Source: Isochrysis galbana (Eukaryota > Haptophyta > Isochrysidales > Isochrysidaceae). Taken from it: a DNA stretch of 64,000 nt. A program made the translations under genes and the position numbers. The DNA lies in the NCBI GenBank assembly GCA_018136815.1, contig CM030931.1, positions 7,026,399-7,090,398 of the forward strand, written 5' to 3'. The notes below the pieces were generated by a model. It worked only from the letters and a program-made list of their open reading frames with translations. It made no database searches and was not told the origin of the DNA. Of this stretch, positions 32,401 to 45,450 are shown one piece after another. Each line of letters starts with the position of its first letter. Position 1 is the first letter of the stretch.

Positions 32401-35400
32401 GCTATGAAAGAATTTGCCTGTCTTGTGGGCTGCTGGCGCTGTGTCTGCGAGCGGTGCCGTTCGCAGGAACGGTGCCGTTCGCAGGAAGTCTCTGTTCATG
32501 CTAAACACCTTTGCTGGCTTCGTCTTGGATCACTTTCCGTAGGATTGAGCACCCAACGAATCTGTATCTCATGCTATGACATTTGTCTGCGCCTTGTTGT
32601 GTGATGTAGGCACAAGAACTCCTTGAGCTGCTTGTCGACGCCCTTCAGAACGCAACGGCATCCTCGTCAAAGGCTCGAGCTGCGCTTTTTGCGCTTGAAG
32701 CGCTTTTATCGTAAGACGAGTCCCATTGCTTTTGCCACGGTGTGGCAACTGGTTCCAATCTCATGACTTTCATGTGCTACGATGTCATGTCACCAGTAGG
32801 ATGACCGAGACCGCGCTCGTCGCTGATTATCTCTCCCATCGCTCATTCTCTCGACGATAAGCATGCTCTCCTCCCCTTGTTCTCTCGTAGTTGTGTCTCT
32901 CCAGCGGCTCTGGATCCTCCACCATACGAGCGCTTCCCTTCTCTCCTCGCTACCCTGCTTGCCTTCCTCGCCTCCGAACCATCCGAGGGCGGTCGAAGGT
33001 CAGTCGTGCGAGTGCTCGGCATTCTAGGGGCGCTGGAGCCGAAGAAGTACCGCGAGGCTGTTGGACGCGCCTCCGCCGCCTCTTACCGCATGGCAGCACT
33101 GTCATCGCTGCCTCAGGATGCGCCTGCCGCACCTCGTGCCGCTGGCTCTCAGTCCACCACCGTCGGCGGTGGCGCCTCGTGCGCGTCTGCGTTGACAACA
33201 GGCCGGGCAGCCGCGCTGCGATCCAAAATGGATACCTCACAAGGTGGGAGGCTAACACCGTCAGCCTTAGAATGCAGCCCTATAGAGCAACCACGCGCAT
33301 GGTTGTACTATGAAACTACCACATCTTTTATGCTTCTCTGTGTACCTTCAATTGGTGCCTCTCCAGGTCGTTTGGCTGGCAACGACCGTGGTGATCATGA
33401 TATTACCGATGGACATTCTCTTTCTGAACGGCCATGGGGCCTAGAGGATTTCACGCCTGGCTCACCGGTCTTTTTGGCAGGATTCGCACTTATGCAGGTG
33501 AGATCCATCCGTGTTAGCAGAACGTGGTTTCCATCTAGATACTTGTTCGCCGAACCCACTCTCGGCCCTTACCCACACTGACCCCTCCCCTTGCCCCCCA
33601 GCTTCTGGTTGTCCTTCATGATCCATCTCTAGCTTCGTTCCACCATCGAGTAATTGCTGCATTGATTTATGTCTTCACTTCGCTCGGAGAGCAATGCGCG
33701 CCCTTTCTCCCGAAGGTGTGCGTGCGTGTGCGCGCCATGCATCAATGCCTTGGTGGACACCTCTGCATGACACCGCTCGTCCGAATCCCACTGTTTGCCT
33801 GTTATGCAAGCCTAGGAACAGAACCACCTTCTCTGCTGCAAATAGGTCATGCCCACCTTGCTTTCGATCGTTCTCCGTCCCCACTCGGCCGCACCTGGCG
33901 TGGATGCCAATTACGGCAACGCAGGGGGGCAATCGGGGCCATCCGGCAATGCCGGCACTTCTATTCCGCCACCGGCGTCTCCCGGGCCCAATGCGCTTGC
34001 AGCAGCGCGACAATCGCCGCTCTTATCGGCCAAGGCTGATGGAGGTGCTACGTTGGCATTGTCAAGAGCAGCAGTGAGTGCAATTGGGAGCCGAGGCAGC
34101 ACGATGTCTCCCGGTGGTGTCGATGGGAGAAAGAGTCTTAGTTCAGTCTCAGGGATGGCCCCACGGGCTTCGATCGGAGACACCGCCTCAGCTGCACCCG
34201 GAGGTGGAAGAAGAGCTACATCGCAGGTATGGCCTCTGGCCAATCCATACCTTTCGATGAGCCATGCAAGGGCAGCGTCCACCCGATGTGAACGCTGAAC
34301 GCATCCACAGCCCGGGACAAGACTGACGAGTGCCTTTGCTTCCTGCTCGCATCAGGTCTTCAATCATTTGATGCAGCAGCTTCCGGCCCTTGTTGCCACA
34401 ATGCGAGCCCATTTGGAGCCCTGGGTCCCGGAGCTCATCACACTCGTGCTTGCGCACTGGCATGGGCCGCTCATGCTTCAGGTAGAAAACAGCTGGCATC
34501 AGTCAATGCAATGACGTAGCGTTGGATTGCGTGCACTCATACGGCTGCAGAACCCATATTTTTTGCTTATTTCGCAACGTTATCTCCCATGGCCCTGATC
34601 TCTTGATGTTCAGGTCCTTACTCTTCTCGAGCAGATGACCATCGTGCTTCGCCACGCGCTTCGCCCATACGCCCCTCAGCTGGTGCCGTTGCTAGTCGCT
34701 GTCATCGAACGCGATGCGTCTGCTCAACGCGTTCCATCTTTGACAGCTCTGGGAGCGCTAGAGGGTTTTGGAGCAGCTCTGCCGGATTATGCCTGCTTGT
34801 TGGTGAGTCCACACCCTCCCCATGGGACGCAATGATGTGCACGCCTGTGCCATCTGCCTTTGATCTATCTTTCAAACCCCCGACAGGTTCCTCCGATACT
34901 ATCACTTATCGCAGACGCACCGCCAGGTTCTCGATCACTTCACGAGGCCATCGCATCGTTGAATCGTCTCTCCTGCTGGTTGCACTTGCCCGCAGCTAGA
35001 CTCACACCTTTGCTTCTCGATGTATTCCAAGCCGACCCTTTCATCGAAGAGGACGTGCAGGTACGGGGACCACGTTGTTATGAGTTGGTGATGACGTATC
35101 ATCACCGACAAAACGACTTTCAAAACGGTTTTACTCTTGTTCTGACCCGCGTCCTTGACATGTTGTGTCCTCGTCACACTAGTTGATTGCATCCGATACC
35201 TGATCCCACTTGTCCGTCTGGGATCATGCTTAGGCGCTCGTGCTTTGCTTGGTTTGCCGTGAAGGGCGCAGCTGGCGGGTTTTAGCACCCCTTGTCCAAA
35301 GGACGCTCGATCGCCTACAACTTGATTGGCCCAACTACACTGTTCTTTGCGGTGCTGCTCTTCGTGGAGATCAACCTCCACTTTCCGAACATCTCCGCCA

Positions 35401-38400
35401 GGCATTCAAACCGGTGGGTAGGCTCGTGGACCTCCGCACACTCTGGCCTTTGAAGCCAGGACGATGTGTCTCATACTCTTTGTTGCGCAAATTGTCTCGT
35501 GCCACTAACCTTCTACTATACCTTGCCTTCGCTTGAACTGCCTCGATGCCTGTCCTCCTTCTTACCAATAACCCACCTTCCATCTTTGCTAATTCACTCG
35601 AAATAATCTTATTGCAGTCCTCGACGTCGGACGACGCGCCTGCCTCGCGGCCACAAAAATTATCTGTCCGACCATCAGCCCTTGCATGGCTCTGGGAATC
35701 GAGACAGAGAACGACAAAGGCGAGTCACGTAGCTGTGTAGTCTTTTAGGTGCACCAAGCATTATGCACGGCTTGCCGCGACAACTAAAAACTTTTGCATG
35801 GTGCGCTCCTCTCTTAGGATGACTGGATTGATTGGATGCGTCGCTTAAGCGTTCAACTCCTACGAGAATCTCCGGCACCAGCGCTGCGAGCTTGCGCGCC
35901 GGTGGCTCAAATGCATGCACCGATCGCCAAGAGACTCTTTCAAGTAAGCCGAAGCACACGAAACGGCCTGCGATCATAGTTGCCCTCTCTTTCAAAATCA
36001 GATTCGGTATTACGTCAACTTCGCTGGTGGTGAGTCATTCCGCTGCCCAAATCACAGGTGGCGTATTTGGCGTGCTGGGCCGAGCTCGACTCGTCATCAC
36101 GTATATCCCTTGTCGCCACACTTGAAGCTGCTTTTTCGTCGCCATCTACGCCCCCGGAGATTCTGTGAGAGCTATCCCCGTCCCACTCCCCCTCTCCGCT
36201 GCGCCTATTCGCTCCGGTTCCTCCCTTGAGGATGGGAATGATCTTGCCAAGCCTTTGTTGTATCAAGCCCATGAGTGCCTTCGTTCCTGCCCTTTATCCA
36301 GGCACACTCTTCTCTCGCTCGCTGAATTCATGGAGCGTCACGATCACCCTCTCCCAATCACGCCTCGCACCCTCGCCGATATTGCTACTGTATGTGGCGC
36401 AACTTCGAAGGCCCTCCACTATAGAGAGATCGAGTTTCACACGTCTAGAGCGCCACTTTCCTCCTCGAGATTGGTGGAGGTGAGACCGTTAGCAAGCACC
36501 AACCTGATGACCTGGGCAAATGCAGGCTATGCGTTGCAAGCGCCGCGGGGCTCCTGCAAGCAGCGTAGGAAAAACTGAATACCCCTTCCTCTCCGCTCAC
36601 ATGGTATTGATCCAGGCCTTGGTCTATCTGCACAATTATCTCAAGCAGCCCGAGGCTGCGCTCGGTGTCCTAAAGGCAGCGCAAGAACATTACGCGTTGC
36701 AGGTACCCACTTGAAGCCCGCTTGCAGGCATTGTAGTAGCAACTTAGCTATTGGCCCGGCCTCACAGCTTGCATGCATCTAGCGATCGGCCTAGGAGATC
36801 GTGCTCGTGGGCTGCCTCGAGACTTTCAGCATGTTGTGGAAGACCCGCGCTCTCGTCGCCGTCGCTTGTCCATAGGTGAAGCTGTCTTGGTTGGAGAAAC
36901 TTGGACGCTGGCATGACGCCCTTCAGGTGTGGCACCCTTGCGCCTCCGACTTCCTATGCTGGATCTTCTATTATGTCGCCACACATTTGGGATCATATGA
37001 ATCCTGAAGGCAGTTGGCGCAACGTGCCTTACACATCCATCCTCTTTTATACCGTATTAGGTCTACGAACGCTCCCAACCTCGTGGCGAGTTTGCCCTCG
37101 GTCGGCTACGTTGTTTGTTTGCACTTTCAGAATGGTCTCAATTAGCTCGGGTCTCTGAAGTGGCATGGGGCCATATGGCTCCTGCGCAGCAATTGGAAGC
37201 GGCCCCACTCGTTGCTGCTGCTCGATGGCATTGCCATCAGTGGGAAGGCATGGAAGCCGTGGCTAGGCTTATCCCGCCTGACACGTTTGAAGGAGGCTTC
37301 TATAGGGCGGTGCTCGCCACCCACGGAGAGCGATTTGAGGAAGCTAAAAAGTGCACAAGCGCCCAATGCAAAGCATGCACGCTTTCATAGCGAAGTCTAC
37401 TAGCAGATAGCAAAGTCGTGACGCTGCCTCATAGTCATATGATCGTAGGCACGTTGTCCTTCTGAAAGCCGTCTTTTCCTTTCCTTGCCCATTGTTCAGG
37501 TGGGTGAACGCAACACGCTCAGCTCTGCATCCCGAGCTACGCGCTATCGCCTCGGATGCCTACGCTCGTGCACACCCGCCACTCGTACGCGCACAGCAAT
37601 TGGCAGAGGCGGAAGAGCTCGTCGAGTACCGGGTTTGCTCCGCGCAACTCGCAGAGTACACTGCTACAACAGCAAGAATTCACGCGGCGGAAACCGGTTC
37701 TGGGACTAGTGGCAACCCGCAGTCCACTTTAATCGCCGCTGGAGGGTTGACTGGCAGCGGAATGGGGCAAATGAGCGGAGTTTGGGCTTTCACCCCTACG
37801 CCCAACGCAACTGCATCGGGATCGGCCGGCTTGCCGGCGACAGGCGGCGGCGGCGGCTGGCGATGCGTCGGGGGTGGAGTGGGCGGTACGAGCGGCTTGT
37901 GGAGAGGGGGCGCCACTTCTAGTGGCGAGCGGCTGACGAGCGCGGACGATGCGGCACGCGCAATGCAAAGGCTTGAGAGTATCAAGCTTCGTTGGAGGGA
38001 TCGCCTGCGGAACTGCGCAAGGGACCTTCGGGCTTGGCAGCCCCTGATCGAATTGAGGGCGATGGCCCTTAAACCACTCGAGCAGATGGAAGTAAGATCC
38101 TACATGCTCGATGTTGGTTTATTCCGCCGCGGACAGTAGAGAAATGGGCGAGCAAGGTTTTGCGAAACGTGTATTGCAATTTAGATGCCGTGCAAGAGGT
38201 CGCGATTATGGTGGGGATGGGCACAACAATAAGTACGAGCGTTGATACCTTCCCCTTTTTTGCCCTGTCTTTTTAGGCGTGGATCAAGTTCGCCTCTTTG
38301 TGCCGGAAGTCTGGACGAATGGAACTTTGCCGGGCGTCTCTCTCGAAGCTGCTCCCACCTGGATCGTCGATCACAACGCTGCCAGTTTATCAGGTGAGAC

Positions 38401-41400
38401 CGACCATCAATTAGGATTGCCTGTGAAATCTGTGGCCCCCAGTACGGTGTTCCTGCTTCTTCAGCCCCCTTCGTGCTTCTCTAACCTCCCACCCCCTCCC
38501 CCAAATCCCTACTACAGCTAGCGACAGGAGTATTCGACGCGCTCGATGATGCTCATCCGGAACTGGTCTATGCCTACGCGAAATATCTTTGGGCGACACT
38601 TGCTCAGTCGGCAGCAGTGACACTTTTGAAGCAACTTTTGGCACGAGACTTGAATAAGCGCAATGCCTCACAGCGAGTGGATGTTTGTGGTAGCAGTCCA
38701 TCGGGGAGCATTCGCTCAACCTCCAAGCAAGCTTCAACTTCGGGGGCTTCTTTTGCAGTGTCCCCCGCTGGCGTGGCCGGCCCGTCCAGTGCTACCCTTG
38801 CACACTCGACACCGTCTTGGGCATTAGGCATAGCAGATGGGAGGGAATCTTCCGATTCGGTAGATGCCGAGCTCTTGGATGAATTTAGTGAGCTGGGACG
38901 TCCCAGGTGAATCATTTGAGCACAATGCACAGTCGCCCAGTGTGGGAAGGGGCTTGTCCATGCACGGGCCGACGTTGCAACAGCCCAGTTGTGAAAAAAA
39001 GGCACATCGACACTCCCGGCACGACACAGGGCGAGATTGCATGAAATGCGCTCTCGCACGAAACCTGACGTCCCTGTCGCCGCCCCACTCTCCCTTAGCT
39101 CTCCCTCGGTACTCGATAGGACGGGCGAACCCACCCTCTCGGAGTCCCCACATGGTGGCTTTCCTTTCGGCACCGGTCCGCACTCGTTGCCTCCAGATCA
39201 TCGGGCAGCTCCGCTGCCATCGCCAATGGGTTCACGGCTGTGCATGCGTGTGTGCTTACAACTGGGCTCATGGCAGATGGAAATGGCTGGCGATGCCTTG
39301 GATGAAGTTACGATGAACACAGTCTTGGCGTCTTACGCAGCTGCCATAAGGTGAGTATTTACCACATCGGGAGAGACGGCAAGCAACCTCCATCATGTGC
39401 CCACATCATCCCGAACTCTGGGGATAGAGCAACCTACCACCGGCTGCGTCTACATGCCATTGAGCCAAATTTTCGTTCTGTTCTTGTTCTTATTTGGCCT
39501 TAGGTACGGTCCTTCTGCGTATAAAGCATGGCACGCTTGGGCGCTCATGAATGTCACCGCAATCGCCCACGTGCCATCCGAGTGTGCTCCTAATTCATCT
39601 ACATCCACCGTAGCCGCCGATGCGTTGCACACTTCCGCTCCAAGTACGGCTTGGAAGTCCGGCCGATCCGAGCGCGAACGCACAACTGGACACGTTGTGT
39701 CGGCGCTAAGGGGATTTTTCCGATCCATCACACTCGGCGCCCACTTGGAGCAAAGTCTTCAGGTATGAGAGCGCTCTCTGTGGATGGTGGCATTCTCAAT
39801 CAGACACTTTAGTCAGCCCTTTTTGTCGGCTATCATCAAGAACGAATATAACCATCATACAAATCGCCATGATCATTTCCTACACACGAGGCCTCGACGT
39901 TTGATCCACACCCGGTCTATTCAGGATCTGCTCCGCTTGCTCACGTTGTGGTTTCGGTACGGCTCCGATGCGCGCGTCGACGCGGCTCTCACGGATGGGT
40001 TTGCCCTCGTGCACGTCGATACGTGGCTACTTGTAATCCCGCAGGTATATGAGTATGAAAGCAACGGCGTATGCGTCGCAATACCCTGCTTTTACTCGCG
40101 TGCGGACTGGCCTTAATCATCGCCTTTGGAAAAGGGACCACTTCCGTAAACGTGCTCCCGTCCCAAGGAAAACCTCAGCGTTGACTCCCGTACTTGCTCC
40201 TAGATAATTGCTCGCATCAATGCTCCTGAGGCTCGAGTGCGCCGCAGCGTGCAGAACCTACTCCTCTCTGTGGGAAGGCAGCATCCGCAGGTGCGACCGT
40301 CTCGCTCGTTCCCCTTGACCCGACACTCTATTCGGTATACCGGGATCTTCACTATACAGATCTAGAGACAGTTCTCGCACAAATGACTTCTTCCATTTGT
40401 TGTTGCAGGCGCTAATCTACCCTCTGGCCGTCGCGTCACACGAATCTAACGGCGTAGGAGCCTCGGCCGGACTCGGCGGAGCCACTTCTCATGCCGAGCA
40501 AACGCTCACGCTCATGCGTGCACAATGCGATACCCTCGTTGAGCAGGTAAGGGGCCTGCCAGCATCTAGTGATGAATACAATGACCTATCTTGAAAGCTT
40601 TACGATGTCCCTCATCGTCAGGCTCTTTTAGTTTCCAACGAATTGATCCGCGTGGCCATTCTTTGGTCGGAGCAGTGGCATGAGGCAATCGAACTGGCTT
40701 ATCGCTCTGCATTTCGTTCTGACACACCGAATGCGGCTCAAACAACCCTGGCTTTGCTGGCACCTCTATACGCCAAGCTCGATGCTGGGCCCTCCACGTC
40801 TGATGAAGCTGCCTTTGCAAACGCCTTCTCGAGCGATCTGAGAGCGGCAAGGGAGCTGTGTACTGAAGCCATGCGCACACAAAGCGAAGAGCAGCTGCAG
40901 GTGCTGAACCATTGCCCCGCGCACTTGATCTCACCAAGTGCCGTTACTGGAACCCCACATTCACCCGGTCCTCTCCTTGTGCGCACTATTCCTAGGCGGC
41001 ATGGACTCGATTGTACGAGGTACTGCGCCATGTCAATCGGGCCTTACAAGAGACGCGAACCCTACATCTTACCGATGTCTCGCCAAGGCTGGCGGCCGCC
41101 AGGTAAGACATGCACTGACTCCTTGCATCAGACTTGCAAGATGGTCTTGAGACGTCCTTGCTGATTGCCTCGCCTCTCTATTTTCTTGTTGCCATTCGCC
41201 CGTTTGTCGTTACGTTTCCTCAGGGACCTCGAGATCGCCGTCCCTGGCACTTACCGCGCCAACGCTCCCGTTGTCGCCATCCGATCATTTGCGCCCACGG
41301 TCCGAGTGATGAATTCTAAGCAGCGCCCAAGGAAGCTGGCGGTGAGAAAGCCCTTTGCGTATTGGGTGCAAAAAGCCAGGTGCTTTTGACAGCCGTTGCG

Positions 41401-44313
41401 CATGTTCATGCGAGAACTTCTAGCCAACTAGCACCCTAGATTCTCAGTCGTTGTTTCAACCTCCCTTGTCGAGTTAGGCCAACGGCGATGATTCTGTTGA
41501 GTATGTCTTTTTGCTGAAGGGCCACGAGGACTTGCGACAGGATGAACGCGTGATGCAACTCTTCGGCCTTGTGAACACATTGCTCGCCTCCACGGATGCT
41601 GCTTCGGGCCTTGATCTTTGTATCCAGGTTAGTACCAGCTGATTCCCATCAGCCTGCCGACTCATCCTTTGGCGAGCTGTGCCCAGTTATTCAATTAGTT
41701 TGGTGCCTAGCTCTTTTTCTGCTTCACAATCATGCAATCGCCATTCTGATCTAGACAACCTTGACCTTCCCTTCCAACTCTTTTCCTCAGCGTTATTCGG
41801 TTGTTCCCCTATCTACTAACTCTGGCCTCATTGAATGGGTTCCCCGATGCGATACTTTGCACACGCTTGTGCGAGCGTATCGCCAATTGACATCCGTGCT
41901 CCTGAACCTCGAGCACAAGCTCATGCTACATTTCGCGCCTGATCTAGAGCATCTCACGCTGCTTCAGGCGAGCCCTGCAAGTTAAACTAGCGCTGCAAGT
42001 TAAACTCCGTGCACACTTCAAAGTCCCTTGCCTATCCACTTCAAGATCCTACATAGCCGACCGGTCGAAGGCCCAAACTGAGCCGGAGACATCCAAGATT
42101 CATTGACTGTTGGTAGCAATCCACGCGGGCTTGACACTTGTTGCCTACCCGGCCCTTGGTACTCAGAGGATGGAAGCGTTTGAACACGTCCTGTCGAACA
42201 CAGAAGGGATGGATCTATATCGAGTACTGTGGATGAAGGCTCCATCATCGGAGACCTGGCTGGAGCGGCGCTCCGCCTTTTCGCGATCTCTAGCCGTCAT
42301 GTCAATGGTCGGACATATACTCGGCCTTGGAGACCGGTGAGCATCTTTTGCCGCGTATCTGTCTCGCACGCACTCGCCTTGCTCCCTTTTGGGTGCCCAG
42401 TGTAACCTGACACCTTCTACCCTCCCCCAACCTCTCGTCCCGTGCTCAACGTGGCATCCAGTCATCCATCGAATTTAATGCTACATCGGTACACCGGTAA
42501 AATTCTGCACATAGACTTCGGCGACTGCTTCGAAGTGGCTATGCGTAGAGAAAAGTTCCCTGAAATGGTACCGTTTCGACTGACGCGCATGCTCGTTAAG
42601 GCCATGGAGGTAATGGGCGAATGCTGTTCTGCTTCCTTTGCATCCTTGATCGATGCATCTTGACCATTCCTTGATGTATCTTGACCATTCCTTGGGATGC
42701 CGTTGCTCTTCCACACCCTGTCTGCGAGTGCCTGGGCGGCAGCATCACTGATCTCTCCCTCGCGCGCATCTCGCCAACAACGCCCTGCGCAGGTCTCGGG
42801 CGTCGAAGGCACGTTTCGCTCAACTTCCGAGACCGTCTTGTCTGTTCTACGCCGGAACAAGGATTCCGTCATGGCCATGCTTGAGGCATTCATCCACGAT
42901 CCGCTTATCAAATGGAGGCTACTTCACTCTGATTACACGGATGATGCGCCTGCTCAACATGCAACTAGCACGAATACGAATACTTCAACTTTAGCAAACG
43001 TTGATCAAATCCCCACGTCTTCAAACCAGGAATCTCATGCAAGCACGGCAGCTCCCCCCAACGCTCCGGATATGGCTGTCGCGCTATCTGTAGTTCCCAC
43101 GGAATGTCAGGGTAGTGTCTATCGGCAAAGTGACAGCTCGCCAACTTCTGCCACAAATTCCGCGTCCGTGCCAAAAGCGCCACCAACTCTTGCGGCCGTC
43201 AAGGATTTCCGTGGCGCCACGAATGGCCCATCTACCACGCGGACTGAGGTATCGGAAGGAAATGCAGAGGTGCGAAGCTGTCGACAAGGCAGCGGAGAAG
43301 GTGTGGCAGGTGTCGATGAGCCATCAGTTCAAGTCAATCGTTGCCCGGCATCCACTTGTGCCGACCGATCCTCGGCTGGGGTTCAAGCCGGTTTCGAGGG
43401 TGTTGGAGTTTCATCACCATCACGACTGACAATTGGTGGCCGTGGCGATCGTAGGGGCCGGGGGGGTCGGGGCACTGCTTCCGGCACCCGATGCAGTGGT
43501 GTCGCCAACACCTATCCCAGTGCTGGAGTTCACACAATTGGCGCTCCATTTCCCCGCCCGGTGGCCATAGCACAGCATGCCGCTGTCATTGCCAAGCCGA
43601 CGCCAACGCGACCACGACCGCCAACACCAACCATTCTCGATGCGCATGCACCCGTTACCGCTTCTGACGCTGGAGGGCTAGCACCCCCTGCGGATCCTCC
43701 AGAATCTCAGCCGCCCCCGGCGTGTGTGACTGTGGCAAAACGATCGGTGCTCTCAGCTTCCGATGCTCCAACCACACCATCAGCGCCGTCAACCCTGCCT
43801 CGCGCGTCCCTGCCTAAGGAGTTGGTATCCAATCTTGAGGAATCGTTCGGCTACACTGTCGACCCGCTACGAATATCAGAAGGGCTGCAGCCAACACCTC
43901 TTTCATCGCTACGCCAAAAACAAAAGGCATCACGCGAGGTGCAGCGGGCAATGGCGGCCGCATCATTGGGCGGACAGGCTGCCGCTGTTCACCCTAATCG
44001 TTCAACTGACACGGGTGCCCCCGCTAGCATTCAAGCATGTGGCTCGGACATCCCGCCACCCGAAGCTGGTGCCGTGAGCAACGCTTTGGAAGTAGCAGAC
44101 AAGACCAAGAAGAGCGGTGGTGAAGCCTCAAATGAGCCCCACGCACTGAACGAGAGAGCTGTGCGAGTCATCCGCCGTGTCGACAACAAGCTGACGGGAC
44201 GTGAGTTCGGAGAGCAGCTCGAGGTAGCAGCACAAGTGCAACGGCTCATCGAGCAAGCCACCTCGAACCAAAACCTGTGTCAATGCTACATCGGATGGTG
44301 CCCGTGGTGGTAG
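26461..44313 (+). CDS. TOR: Target of rapamycin (TOR) Ser/Thr kinase, PIKK family, many exons
   Basis: The domain order is that of TOR: N-terminal HEAT repeats ([49 protein letters not shown]), FAT, FRB, kinase and FATC. Exons confirmed in phase include 39504-39762, 39925-40044, 40204-40290, 40409-40546, 40622-40900, 40996-41102, 41224-41341, 41478-41628, 41791-41967, 42167-42336, 42462-42609 and 42793-44313. Kinase motifs are [52 protein letters not shown] and [14 protein letters not shown]. The gene ends in the FATC signature [13 protein letters not shown] complexes couple nutrients to growth. Upstream exon borders (28-39 kb) are only partly resolved. The start follows a (GA)n leader. Protein length clearly exceeds the usual 2,400-2,550 residues because of two insertions. 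Confidence 0.95.
29480..31420 (+). other. TOR HEAT-region insertion, Ser/Gly/Ala-rich
   Basis: An uninterrupted frame from about 29,315 to 31,636 starts with HEAT-like sequence ([20 protein letters not shown]) and ends with [20 protein letters not shown], both TOR-like. In between, a short conserved island ([12 protein letters not shown], then [14 protein letters not shown], about 30,460-30,540) separates two long stretches rich in Ser, Gly, Ala and Thr. These stretches have no counterpart in animal, yeast or plant TOR that I know of. They are probably disordered loops between helices. Confidence 0.6.
40622..41102 (+). other. TOR FRB domain (two exons)
   Basis: Exons 40622-40900 and 40996-41102 encode [20 protein letters not shown] through [13 protein letters not shown] and then VSPRLAAAR. 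The position of human Ser2035 is Tyr (ELAYRSAF against EEASRLYF). Phe2039, Trp2101 and Tyr2105 equivalents are kept. Thr2098, Asp2102 and Phe2108 equivalents are Gln, Thr and Leu. The alignment is by eye and ungapped in both blocks. Confidence 0.85.
41968..42166 (+). other. GC-AG intron in the TOR kinase domain
   Basis: The exon ends HLTLLQ at 41967, the intron begins GCGAGC, and the next exon begins AGG ATG GAA (RMEAFEHVL) after CTCAG at 42166. The protein alignment with other TORs fixes both borders. No GT at the donor keeps the frame. Confidence 0.85.
42925..44145 (+). other. TOR kinase-FATC linker expansion, about 400 residues
   Basis: After DPLIKWRLL the last exon stays open through a Pro/Thr/Ala/Ser-rich stretch before [20 protein letters not shown] and FATC. 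Human mTOR has roughly 80-90 residues here. No stop occurs over about 1.2 kb in this frame, which argues that it is translated. Confidence 0.75.
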
Positions 44314-45450
44314 TCAAATGGGAGGATCTCCTTCTAAGTTTTTTCTTGTTCGTACTGGTTTAACCCAAGTGCTGTGGGGCCGTAGCCCTCATCGACAATT
44401 GAGCCTCTACACCGCGAATGGTTCCGCGCGATTGATTCATGGCTCGTCCGGTGTGCGTGGCTCGTCACGCTAGCCAACAAGATGCTCTAAGAATCTGCAC
44501 AATTCTTGACGTGGTACCCCCGGCCTGAGAGTCCCCTTGAATCTCGATTAGACTAGCACGCTCGACAACGTTCAAGGGTGTAACCCAACTCAGTTTATAT
44601 TTGGTTGCGATGGAGCGCGCCGACGCGGCCCTCTTCTCCTCAGGGTCCCCCGCCTAGGGCGGTCCCCAAGCAAGAAGCGTTCATTCATTTGTCCCCACCC
44701 CTGCTAGCATGAAAAACCTCCCCTTCCGTTGCTTGGTCTGTTTGTCGCCTGGACTTATGTGATTTGCATATTTTTGTGATGAGTGATGAGGACCTCTCGG
44801 CCGACTACACGGTAAAGGGGTGACGCTTCCGCAAACAACCTTTTCCTTCTAAGCAGATTGAGAGAATGAGCCCATGGTTTATAAACCCATATGCTCAGAT
44901 ATGGTGGGGAGAGTGCACATGCATTTTTCTGACATAATTAAAGTCATCACTGTTACCTAGTTTCATATTCACGCTCTGGCGAGATCACCCCGCCGGAACG
45001 CGCTTGCGGAACGGATGATTTGAGGGAAACGGGTGAAAAAAAAAGGTTTCAGAGAAAAGAAAAGTACTGGCATGCTCGTTAGATCCAATTGAGTCGATTG
45101 CCTCCGGGCGACCACTGCCCATTCTGCAAGCCTGCCTTCGAAGGAAAAGGTTTCGTGCTGCCCTCTCTGCTCTCTGCGAGCGATCTCCCGGTGAGTAAAA
45201 TTGGGAAAGTCGTACGTAGACTATTTATGTGCGCGGCGGGCTGCAGCGGCTCAGCGGCGATGAAAGACGCCAGCTCATCGGGTGGAGCGCCGCCGGCCGG
45301 TGGTGGCGATGCTGCAGTGCCGCCTCGCGCCTCGCGCGCCTCCTCATCCCGGCCGGCGGGGCTTGGATCCTCAGCCCGAGGGAGACCTCCCTCATCTTCC
45401 CGGCACCCGGCACAGTCCCTAGGTCCCCCTTCCTTGTTTCTTACTCACCC
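44314..45450. other. TOR 3' flank; includes degenerate family C module at 44,586-44,690
   Basis: A decayed palindrome (CAACTCAG ... TTGGTTG around TTTATA) precedes ATGGAGCGCGCCGACGCGGC at 44,610, followed by GGTCCCCCGCC-type sequence and then unrelated, A/T-richer sequence. No gene is recognised in the rest. Confidence 0.5.
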
